DNA from: Terfezia claveryi
Lineage: Eukaryota; Ascomycota; Pezizomycetes; Pezizales; Pezizaceae
Length of the DNA stretch: 64,000 nucleotides
NCBI GenBank assembly: GCA_015179025.1
Contig: WHUX01000050.1
Coordinates: 186,001 to 250,000, forward strand
Direction of reading: 5' to 3'
This document shows positions 1 to 11,745 of the stretch, piece by piece. The position numbers and the translations under genes are program-made. The notes beneath the pieces were generated by a model, which worked only from the letters and a program-made list of their open reading frames with translations, was not told the DNA's origin and made no database searches. The number at the start of each line of letters is the position of its first letter. The first letter of the stretch is position 1.

Positions 1-1110
1 TGCAGCACACGTGACGGAGTCCACTGATATCATGATTGTGGGGAAGTTAGGGCCGCAGGACCGGTGTTCTGCAAACTATTAGTCTCGTACCCGATAGGAA
101 TATATACAAAATAGGACTAGGGTAGCAATAAATTCGAGTTTTCGAAGAAACTAGTCGAAATCGGGTATATATGGAGGGGGGTCAATATGAATCTGGTCGT
201 GTTCTTAGGTTTGGGATAATTTGAGGTGCATGGTGTTGGTGGGAAGGCAGGGAAGCAGCCCTAATGCACATGGGATGTCTGTGCTATATGGCATATATTA
301 ATTAGGTATGGGAGTGGGAGTGATGGTGCGTGAGACTCGTGGAATATGTAAGGGTATATAAATCTAAAATTTCAATGTATGCTCTCGGGGAACATAAGAT
401 CTGAGCCAAGATCATGGCCGGGCCGCCTGGGGAGAAACGGAGTAAGTGTCAGCCAAAGCCCTAAGAAAAGAAGGATTTCACTCAATTAATCATCAATTTT
501 GATGTGATCACATGCATCCAAATCATATACCCTCAAGGTAACATGTGTATGGCGGTGGGGAATCATGATAACTCAATATACATGTTTATCAGGCTGGTCA
601 AAGAGGGTAGATAGAATGGCTTATGGAGATTGCTCATGGATGCCGAAATAACGCAATAGCGCAATTACACAATTCTGGAAGGGAATTGGTGGTGTAAGTA
701 GTCTATGAGGGGTTGTGCATCCACACTAGGATGGATGGATGGCAGTAGGCGAAGAGGAGATCTCGATGCACGGGGATAACTCCCATGCAGCTGTTTCTGA
801 GGATCCGCTCCTGCTATCAGGAGAAAATCCGAGATTCAATCTAGGTAACTATGGAATGGAGCATGGGGCCAGGGGATCGACGCACGCTCACGCTCAGGAG
901 TCCTGGGCCTTGCCAGTAATTCGGTTCTACACCCCTATATTCCCGGGGCCGCATGTACCGCCTTATGCCCAGGTATATGAAATGGGAGCTTATTGCGGGG
1001 GTTTATGTTACGTGGCGATGACGCCCACAGCCTCATTATCTCACACCTTTGATCTTCGCATATGTTGGCAAAGTCCTTGCTCTCGCATCTCTAGAATTTG
1101 GCGCCGACAT

Positions 1111-1136
1111 CTATAACAACCAGACTACAATAACAT
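1111..1136 (-). repeat. Possible 8-bp TAGTCTGG-family micro-insertion
   Basis: The 8 bases CCAGACTA (1120-1127) are the constant end of the family, read on the minus strand. They lie between 9-mers 1111-1119 and 1128-1136, which agree at 7 of 9 positions. This is weak alone, since a 7 of 9 match is expected by chance in a few percent of windows. It is listed because it matches the stronger cases in design. Confidence 0.3.
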
Positions 1137-2382
1137 CTGTGCCCCTTAGTCGTGTGCAGTCCTTCATGCTGGTATCGGAGACAAGGAAGAGAAGCCGCAT
1201 CACTAAAGGCTAGTCTGGTTGTAGCGGGGAATAAAATTCGCCTGAGCAAAGAAATTGGTCAAGGATATAGAACCTGAGTCCTAAAATATAGCGTCTTCCG
1301 AGATGTATGTGCAAATGCAAACCTCGTCATGCAGATGAAATAACTACACGTACTTTCATGTCAATATCGGCGGACAAGTAAAGTCAATGCACTCTTCTAG
1401 TGTTTTGGCCTTTGACTACCCTAGTAATATTCAGAGGCTCGATATATACGGACCAGGTGTTCAGACGAACCCTAACCCATCTCAGTATTGACTACCAAAA
1501 TGGTAATAGTCATATTCTTCTTTAGGCTGCAGCCTATCGACCTGCATTGGGCAAGAGACTACCTGCATTGGTACCTACTCTACTTTCAGGATGCAAGGGC
1601 CTATGAGAAGTTCGTTTGAGACATAGGCCATATTAATTATTCCGAGTTTTATTTTGTTATTAACTTAAGGGTTATTGGCGCTAGAGCTGAGTTTCTAACT
1701 CGTAAAGAAAAGGGGGTTTCTGAACAGACAAGGGTTTCATAACAATGGATTGTAAAAGAGCCCCCGGAACGTTGCGTCCACTGGCCAGTTGACTCATGTT
1801 CTGAACTGACTGTTCGGAAGCATTATTATTTTCACTCGGGTTATAAGCATACTAGCCCTGCGAATATTTTCTCCATAGGTGTTGTATGAGTGGGTGTGTG
1901 GAGTCAGTGCACGCATATATTGACGTACGCTGTGAGTACTCCAATTGCAAGAGCAGGGGGAATTTCTTGACTCTAATGACTCTAACCTGGTTGTACACTC
2001 TCTCACCTTGACCTGCCTATCGAATTCCGAGGGACAAATATGAATTGAAAATAAAAATTCATTGTCTAATAATTAATGATTAGAGCTTGAGTCTGTGATC
2101 TACGTATACGCGTACGTACGCATCAACGCCTAGCCTATTCAGGCGAGGCGCTTGGCCATATCATAACTTCGTGCAACGATGATTCCACATCGGCACCGTT
2201 TTGTGTCTAGTGACGGGACAATTACTACGGGAAACTCTGATGCGGATAGGACGGACGGGAGGGAGGAAACTTTGTACCGCCCCAAAAAGGTTTCGTCTGT
2301 TAGCAGTGTAGAGAGAATAAAAAAGCTTCAGAATGCATTCAACAGTAGCAGTACTTCATCAGTGCATAGGAATTTGGTTTCA

Positions 2383-2436
2383 TTCCTCGAGTAGTCAGTC
2401 TACTAGCGGCTTGTGCCAACAAGACTATTCCTCGAG
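2383..2436 (-). repeat. 36-bp TAGTCTGG-family micro-insertion with exact 9-bp target duplication
   Basis: The insert at 2392-2427 reads on the minus strand from TAGTCTTGTTGGCACAA. It is flanked by identical 9-mers TTCCTCGAG at 2383-2391 and 2428-2436; a tenth base (A) also matches because the insert ends in A. Removing the insert and one 9-mer gives a simple uninterrupted target. No open frame or terminal inverted repeat explains it, although the insert begins TAGTC and ends GACTA. Confidence 0.8.
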
Positions 2437-2469
2437 GTATGTATATTCTGGACTAATTCCGGTATTGGT

Positions 2470-2516
2470 TGGCACAACCCTCGGTAGCCGGTAGGTTTGT
2501 GCCAACCAGACTAGGT
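2470..2516. repeat. Inverted pair of TAGTCTGG-family cores
   Basis: TGGTTGGCACAA (about 2467-2478) faces TTGTGCCAACCA (about 2497-2508), and the second copy continues into the family terminus CCAGACTA. The two halves form an imperfect palindrome of about 50 bp, which could be two insertions in opposite orientation. A 9-bp duplication around the pair is not clear: the best candidate matches 6-7 of 9. Confidence 0.5.
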
Positions 2517-3695
2517 TTGGGGTTTAGGTGCAAACACCTCAGCACCTGGATGCATGTGAGTTTAAATTCCGAGAAATCCCCACTCGTGGAGGCTAATCTC
2601 GGAACGTTACAAGATTACCCGAAACTGCTATCTCGGAATGCTATCTCGAAACTAGTCCCGATCTTCTCGAAACCTAATGAGACTGGGTACTCAAAGCCAT
2701 CTTATAAAGGAAGCGGTCTTATGGCCATGATCCGGGATAACCAGATCCCTGCTCATCACTAAGTTTCTCCGATTTAAAATACTTCCCGTTCAGTCAATAT
2801 ACAAGGTTAGCAAAGAATTTAAAGAGGCAGCAAAGAACCGATCTCCTGCCAACAACGAACAAGCTACCTCATTTATTCGGTTCCTGAAGCGATTGACTTA
2901 GTCTCGTGCCTTAGCTATAGCCACAATAGCAAGGCTTCGAATTGAGGAGATTTATATTCCGTCTCATAATCACAATCAGACTTTCTGTAAACTCTATGGT
3001 TAGGACGCCGATCTAGTCTGGACCTAGTCCAACGCGGGACATGCATTTGGGAATGGGAGGGAAGCAGAACCGCATACCACTATCCAGGGCCTTGAAAATT
3101 GCATCGGTATCTATATTAAAGCTGCCGGACGCCTCCAAGATCAATACTCATGGTCCCGGGTTTGTATTTCATTCTCAACTGGGGGTAATCGTAGTGATTG
3201 TTGCTGGCGGATGTGTTTGTTTTCGGTCCTGTTCTGGATTTTGTGGAGCGGGATTATGCAGGTGGGGGATGCATTGACGAGGTGTTGGATAGCGCCGTTG
3301 ACGATCGATTAAGCCATCAGAACGAAATACCAGAGGATTGATCAGGCATTCGAGGATTCTAAGTTTGGATAAACAGCGGAAATAGGAAGCTCAAGTCTGG
3401 TTTGCCTTCCATAAGTACGTAAGTATTGTCTGCAGCTGGTTATTAATGCCGGCAGCTTGAGAGAGATTTGGGATCATATATTGCGATATATTCTTCCAAT
3501 CACACAAGTCCAGCGATTATGCGGGGAGCCTACTGGATGTACGTGTTGTACCCATGAGTTGATGGGCTTCGCGATTTGGCTTCTATCGTTGGCCATGGTT
3601 GTCGCACATATCAAAAATTCATGAATCCATTGCGGTATTGTCCCGAGAACCTTTTTCACACATCAATCAACATTCAGCCCGCCAAAGAGATCAAT

Positions 3696-3748
3696 GCCAG
3701 TGTCTAGTCTGGTTGCAAGACCCCAGGACTCACAGCACAGCCAGTGCC
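3696..3748 (+). repeat. 35-bp TAGTCTGG-family micro-insertion, near-exact 9-bp duplication
   Basis: The insert at 3705-3739 starts TAGTCTGGTTG and then leaves the family consensus. Flanking 9-mers are GCCAGTGTC (3696-3704) and GCCAGTGCC (3740-3748), 8 of 9 identical. The constant end is on the left, as in the other plus-strand copies. Confidence 0.65.
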
Positions 3749-4301
3749 GACCATTCACCATGGCCCCAGATACCGGTGCTTCACAGCCACGTGTGGGTGA
3801 CATTTTATACCGCTTTGTGTACTTTTCACTATCCGGGTTTCGTATACAAAGAAATTCACTGAAGTACATGTACATATAGCAACTGCACCCTGCCAGCAAC
3901 TGTTCCACTTCCGCTTGCATTCATTCGCACTCCACTAGATCTCACGTCTGGAACTGTGATCTATTATCCTCATTTAACTGGAATTTCCCAGGGCTTTACT
4001 ATTCCCATCTCGGGCTTTTTCTCCATCTTTCCGTGTTGCCTATAATTCTGTTGTTTTCCAGATCGCCGTGCCCTGTAAATGTAAGTATCCTGGTGATCCA
4101 TCCGGACCCCCCCCCTACGTTTTTTTCCTGTCACTGTGCACGGCGTGCTGGGGCTAAGAATTTCACCCGCCCCAATGTCGTCCCCTCGAATCCCCCCCTA
4201 CCCCCTACTCTATCCCTCTGGCAAGGGTACCGTACCTTGATCTCGCAATGGCTTTCGGTACCCAATCTGCATTGTCTTCCATAGTCTATCCCCATTAACT
4301 A

Positions 4302-4454
4302 TTATCTTTTAGTCTCTTACGTTCACTTCTACCAAAAGTCAGCCCAGGAGCCAATCACACCAGGCTGGGACCATTCACTGGTTCTTGGGCGGTTTCTCTT
4401 CTCCATACGAGCGCTGGACTGCTTTATCTTTCACCTTCCTGCTTTACTTTATCT
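4302..4454. promoter_or_regulatory. Three GATA-type sites upstream of the ferric reductase
   Basis: TTATCT (AGATAA on the minus strand) occurs at 4302-4307, 4424-4429 and 4449-4454, within 450 bp of the start at 4745. Ascomycete iron-regulatory GATA repressors of the SreA/Sre1 type bind HGATAR-like sites before ferric reductase genes. The sites are seen directly; the regulatory role is inferred. A six-base motif is common by chance, and the full ATCWGATAA consensus is not present. Confidence 0.3.
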
Positions 4455-4744
4455 CACAGTTGGTCACCATCCTCCCTCTCTTCCTGCTCGTGTATACTGG
4501 TCGAAATCAAGGTCTACCCCGCGAAACCATTTCACTCGAGTACGTCTACTCAAATCTGCTTGCCCACACCTCCACATTAACCTTCAATCAACGACGTTAC
4601 ACTTTACTCTTCTAACAGCTGGCGTGTATGCACAGTTGAGTATCTAGTTAGGGCCCTTGGGACATTACTTAGTGTCTACATTCCGGAGTTCGAGCCCCCT
4701 TACGTCACAGAGCCATCGAAACACATTCCTTTGTAAAATCAGAG

Positions 4745-6952
4745 ATGATAGCCACAAAATTGATGATTAGGAATGCAATCTCGAAGATCCTTCCAAGGGG
4801 AGGACATGATGCCGTTAATCAAACCACATCTACACAACCTGGCCAGGTGGACTGGGAGATATACACAACTGGTTTGAATGGGGTTGATAATGATGAAAAT
4901 AACCTTCTAAGGTATGTATGATAAGCATTCTCGTTTCTGAAGGATTTATATTCATCTGACTCGGAAACAACATTAGCTCACTTCTGTACTATTCAATCGC
5001 CTTTCTAGCATTCGTCCTAATTCTTTCCCATATTCAACACCTAATCCTGGTCAAATTCCGTCACATACTGCTCCTGCACACAAATACTCGGAGGCTTTAC
5101 TATACTGGGCGACACCAGCAAACCCAACTGTATCATTTGTAAAGAGATATATTCTATGGGCTCCAGTGGGAAAAATCAAGCATAACAGGGAGATTCGGCT
5201 AAGCAGTGCCATCAATTTTGGAACTCTCCCAACGCGCTTGCAAGCCATCTTCCTCACTCTTTATTTCGCATCCAATGTCGTTTACTGTACCATTCTTCTC
5301 AACTGGCATCTTCCAAGGCCTCAGCTCATTGCGGAATTCAGAGGCAGAACCGGAGTCTTAGCGGTTACTAATATGGTCCCACTGATTTTACTTGCTGGAC
5401 GGAATAATCCCTTAATTTGGATTTTTGGGATTAGTTTTGACACCTGGAACCTCATCCACAGGTGGCTGGGTAGGATTGTGGCGTTGGAGAGCACATGCCA
5501 TATTACGGCTTGGACAATCAATGAAGTTGAGATAAATCCAATTGGATGGCAAGGCGTGTTGGAGAAGATTCGAGAAAGTCATTTCGTCTTGTGTGGGTTG
5601 ATTGTGAGTAATGCCTGTCGTTTTTGTTTTTAACAATGTAGTATACTGACTCTTTGATAGGCCGGGATTTCCTTCCTTTGTCTCTTATTCCATTCACCTT
5701 CACCTATTCGCCATGCTTTCTACGAAACGTTCTTACATCTTCATATAGCCTTTGCGCTTGCTGGCTTAATTGGTGTCTTTTACCACTTGAAGATCGATAA
5801 ACTACCACAGATAATCTATATTTGCACCTGTATTGGCCTATGGTCATATGACCGCCTCTCTAGACTTGTGAGGTTGCTTTACAGGAACTGTGGAAGGCGC
5901 ATGACGAGATTCCGGATCACTGCGTTGCCTGGTGGAGGTGGTGCTTGTCGGGTTGACATTGAGTTGACTCGAATATGGAAGTATAGGCCTGGTAGTCACG
6001 CATATGTGTATCTACCGTGGGTCAGCATGTGGCACAGCCATCCTTTCTCGATCGCCTGGTCCAATAATCCAGACCAGACGGTGGCTTGGAATGAGGATTG
6101 TGACAGTGCGGAGAGGCGTGACAGCTCTGATTCTGCTGATAGTAACGACACACTTAGTCTGAACCCTATGGGAGATTTGGCCGATATCGAAAAGATGGCT
6201 AGCACTATAATCTTTGTCGACAGGGCTAGTGCCGCACCTTCAGGGCAAGACACATATATGGAAAGGTATTCGGACGATATCCCATGGTCAGAAAGAAACA
6301 CAATATCTATGGTGATGTCGAAGCGGGCTGGTATGACGAAGACTCTTTGGGACATGGCGAACAGAACGGCGAGCAAAACACTTTACTTCCGAGGCTTCCT
6401 GGAAGGAGAGTATGGAGCGCAACATGGCCTTTACTCTTATGGAATGGTGGTGTTGGTAGCAGGTGGCGTTGGAATCACACATTGCATAGGATGGGCCAGA
6501 GAGCTTCTCCACCTTTATAAAAAGGGCCGAGGAGTTGCGAGGCGAGCAGTTCTCATTTGGGTTGTTCCGGACAAGGATCAGTATGACTGGTGTCGAGAGT
6601 GGTTTGACGAGATCTTTGCAGTTCCTGGATGGGAAGAGGTTTGTCTGCCTAGGCTTGAAACTATGCCATTGAAACATTGTTGCTAACATTTCAGTTGTAG
6701 TTTCTCACAATCCAATTCTACGTTACGCGGCCAAAAGGTGACATGTTGGTTAGCCCATGCCCCAACGTTCCAGCGTATGCTGGACGCCCTGACTGGCGTG
6801 GTCTTTTCAACCGCTTCGTTGAGCAGCGTCTTGGGACTATGGGCGTCACAGTATGTGGCCCTGGTGCTTTGTCGGATTCAATCCGTTACGCAGTACGGGA
6901 GCAAATTTCGAACGCCAGTATCGATTTCCTCGAAGAGTCATTCACGTGGTGA
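4745..6952 (+). CDS. FRE-type ferric reductase, transmembrane heme/FAD/NADPH metalloreductase
   Basis: Likely plasma-membrane reductase that reduces Fe(III) (or Cu(II)) for uptake, using cytosolic NADPH, FAD and two membrane hemes. Proposed exons: 4745-4911, 4977-5049, 5094-5603, 5661-6638, 6701-6952, giving 659 residues, close to family size. Seen: hydrophobic helices; paired heme histidines about 13-14 residues apart in successive helices (HRWLGRI..CH, then RHAFYETFLHLH); an FAD motif HSHPFSIAW; an NADPH motif GGVGITH; a terminal CGPGALSDSIR. The start was chosen because the frame before the first intron carries a leader and soluble N-terminus typical of the family. Intron 2 (5050-5093) is only 44 bp with an unusual acceptor, so that junction is the least certain. 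Substrate metal is not determinable from sequence. Confidence 0.9.
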
Positions 6953-9440
6953 CAGAAAGTCATTCATTTCTTGAAAGCCACTTTTTTTTTCATACTGCGG
7001 GTTTGCTTATACATAATCCTGGGCATAGTTAGCGAATATCGCGCTGTTTACAATTTCTTGGTAATTTGGCAGGAGTAGGGTAGTTTGCCCTTTCTTTGTT
7101 GATACATCATATTTGACATTTCTATTTTTTTGCGCTTGCTCTTAAAAAGGCTTGTCTCACCTTTTTCTCGGCATACTCCGCTGCCACCAGTGCGGCGCCT
7201 GTTGGGTCCAGTTTCTAATTAGCCTTTTCGTAAGGCTCTTTCCGCCGGTTCTTTCGGGTGTATTTCTACTACATAGTTAGCTTAACTATTTAGTTCTTTC
7301 TTTGTATTTTTGCTTTTGGGGTATCTTGTGGGAATGTACATAGTATTGGCAGGCAAAATGTGGACAAAATGTAAAAAGAATATCAGCATTTTCTAATATG
7401 ACTACTTTCTGCTCGCGTGCTTACAAAAGCATGAATGTCATGTGATATGTTTCCTAATTCGGTAGCCCTTTTGGGGTGAGGCAGTACTCGTATTCAAAGC
7501 AAGCTAGTTTATGACAGGGAACGCATCATATCGTGGACAATACAGGCTTATCCCCATCCCGGGGTTCCATGGCCCAATCAGTTACCTTATTTACCATCTC
7601 ACTGGAGCTGAGGAAGCGATTACCGCCATTCACGTATGAAGGACTGACCGTTTCAGGACTACACACCGGTTTCTCAAAGATAAATACGTTTCCATCATCG
7701 AGATATGACCAAGCAGGCAAGGCCCCCTAGTCGGAGCATCTGCGGGGAATTAGCCGCCTCCCTAGGCAGTTGGTGTGTATATTGCTATGCAGTATATAAG
7801 CGTTGAGTATTTGGGAATAATGAGCAAAAAAGCATATAATCATGTAGTTTTGACATTTTGGTAGAGGTTGGGCTCGCTCCGCAATTCAGTGTGCTGTGTC
7901 TATTGCCGACATCCAGAAAGTGATCACGGAAACATTCTATGCATATGGTAGAAGCATCACAGCGAACAACTTCTCAAGGACTCGAATTCGTTTTTGTGAT
8001 GCTATCCCGATTGTGAGAGATTCCCCTGGGCTGCAATAATCCACTAAGGTAGCTGATTTTTTTGGCGTCTGCATCCTTAATTCCGCTGCTCCTCCTCTAC
8101 GGCTAAAGCAAGCTCACATCCCATAACGTCGATCTATGATCGTAGACATTGTATACAGCCCGGAATATTCGGCGTCCCTTGTTAACCACGAAGCTACATA
8201 AGTAAGTACACCGTTTTCTGGGAAAGAGATCATGAGGAACAAGAACTCATGAAAGAGATTCCCCGAAGAATGTTGAATCAAGGATCAGGGTTACTGTAAC
8301 ATTTATCCGAGGATCCAGGTTCCGAAACTATGGAGGAATTGAAAGAATTGCTCGATTAACACGCCCAATGAGCCTAGATAGGCTTGACATCAACAGTTCT
8401 GAATTTCCTCCAACATGTGATGTCTCTGGTGGATTGATCAGTATAAATGGAACGAGATTATAATATCTTTGTGATAGCTTCATGTTTTTGGTGACTAGGA
8501 CCGACTGAGTTGGTCTAGTGCCCGACCCTAGGTTGAGGGTAGACAGAATCGGGGGATTCAAGTACTTGGATACCCAATTGAAGTGGAAATCAAACTCTCC
8601 AGTGCGTATTGTATGAAATCGGGAGCGAGTGTAGGGGGTCAAATAAAAGTCAAGAAAAGGAATTAGGGAAGCAGGATGGGTGTTTATATCTGGAAAAAAA
8701 TATGCTTGAGGGTCACCTCCCCTCCGCACGCTAATGGAGGGTAGTTGTTAGCAGAGGTCTAGATTTTGGAAGGGGATTCAGGTGTAGGGGTGGGGGTAAT
8801 TTTAAACGAGATTTGCTGCAGGGAGCAGATATTGTGAGTCTAGACTTTCGACTTTGAACCTTGTTTGATTGGTGAGAATGAAGGAAATTACCACTAGGTA
8901 GGGGTGTAATAGCACGCAAGCTTCCATCATGTAGAACTTGGTTCTGGGCCCACGGAAGTGAGGTTGTGGACCTAGAACTAAGTTCCTGTATTTATAAAGA
9001 GGAATGTTAAGCTGATGGGGCATAGTTAAAGTCTGGTGTGAGCTATATCGGTACCAAGTCGTGATGATGTTCACCAATCTTACGAAAACAATAGTAATAT
9101 GCTGGTCTAATCTAGTTATATTTCACACAAAATAAGAGAGGAATAAAGATAGACCCACGGATCACAGAGCACAAAATATTAGGAAATCAGGAGCCTTCAA
9201 AGTTGGAAGCTGATGAAGATGAAGGGATATTAGCTGCAGGAGTAGTATTGGAAGGGCAAATTGATATTGGAGATGGAAGAGCAGAGGAAACTAACTAATG
9301 ATACTGATGCTGATGCTGAAAGAGATGGAGAAATTGAAAGAGAATTGCGAATTATGTAAGACTAGGGTTCCGGGTATTATGTTCTTCCAAAGGCACAAGA
9401 CTAAAATCTGATTTCTTTTATAATATATCTCGATTATACA
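6953..9440. other. Intergenic region without a supported gene
   Basis: Nothing recognisable is encoded. The first 400 bases after the ferric reductase stop are T-rich and probably hold its 3' end. Open frames at 8328-8729 and 8802-9077 (both -) lack motifs and look like chance frames in AT-rich DNA. Confidence 0.5.
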
Positions 9441-9445
9441 GTTAT

Positions 9446-10128
9446 CTAGATTATACAGTACGGTAGGTATGGGTATGGTTGTTGTAGATGGGTCGTCAAG
9501 AGGCCCTGCCCATACCTAGGCCTTTTACAACCACAGGAAAGTCTGTGGAAAAACACCTCTACATCAGGTCCCAGAACTTCGATATGGCCAATAAGATCCC
9601 TTATGTTAACGTTGACATTGTCTACAGCCTGAAGCAGCTCAGCCGCTGGAATAATTATCTTGTTCTTGATGTCTCCGGAAGTCTTGGATAACCAACGTCC
9701 TTCTTTATTATTATACTCCATTCGCCAACGGTACAAGCATACCGTAAATCAGTCTTGAATAATCCTTCTCCCATTTCCCTTTTTCTGTAACCACTAACCA
9801 CAGTCCCAGATACCACTGTAATGACGTTTGTCTTTAAAAACTATTTACTTACCATCATATGTTTTCATTCTCTAGTAGTCACACATCCGTGAATAATACC
9901 ACTTCGCCCATGCATACCTCATGGCTAGCATAACATATCGATCGCCTGCCTGATGGCTGCATTCTTCACTCCAATGATCAAGACAAACTTCTCTTCAGCC
10001 ACCGCAATGAGATCGAGCCTAAGGTCGGTGGATATAATCTCCTTCTCTCTTGTTAGATGTAGTATACGCACAGCCTCCTGGAACCTGAAGATGACGATGA
10101 TGATACTAAATACTTGAATCGCAGACAT
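9446..10128 (-). pseudogene. Decayed fungal accessory protein with nuclease-like core
   Basis: Read on the minus strand, three broken frames follow each other in an order that makes sense for one ancestral protein. A piece with DLRLDLIAVAEEK and VLIIGVKNA resembles the D...(E/x)VK core of PD-(D/E)XK-like domains. A piece GIIHGCVTTRE follows, then KGKWEKDYSRLIYG and LANGV. Stops and frame changes separate them. The layout recalls a repeated family of fungal proteins that carry a weak nuclease-like fold and a KW..D.S.L..CLY..L.NG motif. That assignment rests on recall of the family pattern, not on an alignment. No intact frame exists, so the locus is taken as a relic. Confidence 0.3.
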
Positions 10129-10149
10129 ATGCTTGGTTGAAGTGGATTC

Positions 10150-11745
10150 GTGTCTTACGGAAACCTTTCAATGCTAAGATATTCCAGAATTCACTGCTCC
10201 TTCATCATGTTCGTTCTTTCAACGTCGTATGCTGTGTTTTCTGCTGACATTGTTTCAAAAAAGGTACGGCGCCAACTTCATTCTTTCTCACGCCGAGTCT
10301 TTTTCTCTGCTGTTCGAATAACATCACCGAATATACGATGTGATGGGTACCCATTTTTGCAATTGGTTTTGTCTGATTACTCCGGGCATACGCGTGGTAC
10401 CTTCCCCCCCTCTCGCTTTATTAGCCATGTAACATTAGGAAAATTTCTGCCACATGTACATACGCAGAAAGCACTGCCTTATGCATACAGTACCTACAAC
10501 GACGTGTGGACCTGTGAATGGGCAAGGCGAAGCAAATTGAAATCTCTTCCCACCGGTATGCCTGTCAGGATCACACGCTTCCGAGCTTCAGCCCTACAGG
10601 AATATCATTATCACGCGTTCCTGTACTGACGCACACCTACCTGCCGCAATTGCAGGACTCATAGAGCACCTGAAGGCCATTGGGATTGACTGCAAGTATT
10701 TGGTATTTGTCTTCCTGCAGAGTCCGCTCGGCAGCTGAAACACCCATGCCCGACCACTCCGCCCGCGATCAAGAACTGCATCTCGTATGCACCTACCGTA
10801 CCCATATAAACCAACCGTACTTGCTTCTGGAACCAGTCGCTTAAGCTGCATGCACCAAAATCAGGTATATCACCCCGGCAACCGCTGGGCAGGGTTCCTC
10901 GGTAAGGACGATCGTGGGCAACTGCAGGCCAGCGCCATCGCCCAATAATTTTGCCATCGTGTTTCCCGCTTTTACACTGACTCTAGTAACGTCACGGTAC
11001 TGACACCCTGGAGGTTAAGTATTGCAGCAGATCACTTCGGTTCGGAACCGGCACCGGCACAGCTCCTCGGTGTTACAGGTTCATCAGAAAGTATCTGTGT
11101 TGTGTTTAATCTCTCCTACAGAGTCGCTGGAGTGGTGTCGGTAGGGCTTGTGAATGATCTGGTAGGTCCATGGGCCCGGTTTGAATTACAGATCTATATA
11201 TGATACCCATGATACCCCATGATACCCCATGATACCTGATATCATGAAACCCAGTTTCTAGCTTACCACATACATCACGGAGTACTACACATGCACATCG
11301 AGCTGACGTCTTGCTCTTCGAAGTCTTCCCTTACACTTCCTGTTTAATTGCGTGTTATATATATTCTGACTGGGACGGGGGTAACAGACCCGTTAACTGT
11401 ATATATCCGACGACCCCCCGCTACAAGGACGTTGGGTTCACAACATACCAACTAGAACCGCTCCCCCAGGCAGCCAATTTCTCAACCGGACGACACCCAA
11501 TTTCATTGGATAAATAGCGAGTATTTTTTGCCCATACTTACATAAATCTCTAGTGAAACTGTGCTCTCCTGGAGTAAATCAAAGTGTTTGCAACGTTCAT
11601 ACCTGGAGTTGCTTGAGAGTAGGACTTGTTTATCCTTTCGTGACTACGAATAGGAAAAGATACCAATCAACGGGCGCAGAGGATAACAAACTTACGCATC
11701 AGTCAATTCGCAATTGGTAAGAACATTGTACCAATTGACAACACG
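10150..11745. other. Intergenic region upstream of phospholipase B
   Basis: An open frame at 10150-10629 (+, 159 codons) has no motif, no family resemblance and an unlikely composition, so it is not called. A short tandem repeat lies at 11202-11240. The final 230 bases contain a GATAAATA stretch (about 11511) and may include the phospholipase B promoter. Confidence 0.45.
11202..11240. repeat. Short tandem repeat, 10-bp unit GATACCCCAT
   Basis: About four consecutive copies of a 10-base unit with small variations, ending in a palindromic TGATATCA. It is probably a minisatellite seed with no evident function. Confidence 0.7.

Larger units (their letters stand above)
1..4744. other. Gene-poor interval upstream of the ferric reductase
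   Basis: No convincing gene is seen. The longest open frame (739-1116, +) has no recognisable motif and no exon partner. The interval holds short insertions of the TAGTCTGG family (separate entries at 1111, 2383 and 3696) and solitary copies of the same core near 1211 and 2503. The last 700 bases are pyrimidine-rich and probably carry the promoter and leader of the ferric reductase gene that starts at 4745. Confidence 0.6.

Noticed and set aside
3005..3040. TAGTCTGGACCTAG as another micro-insertion
   Set aside because: The best flank match is 6 of 9 and the sequence after TAGTCTGG departs from the family.
4620..4712. tRNA-like sequence with GGAGTTCGAGCCCC resembling a B box
   Set aside because: The T-arm stem does not pair, there is no acceptor stem and the A box is poor, so a tRNA gene is not supported.
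10150..10629. 159-codon plus-strand open frame
   Set aside because: No recognisable motif, odd composition and no exon partner; it is treated as a chance frame.
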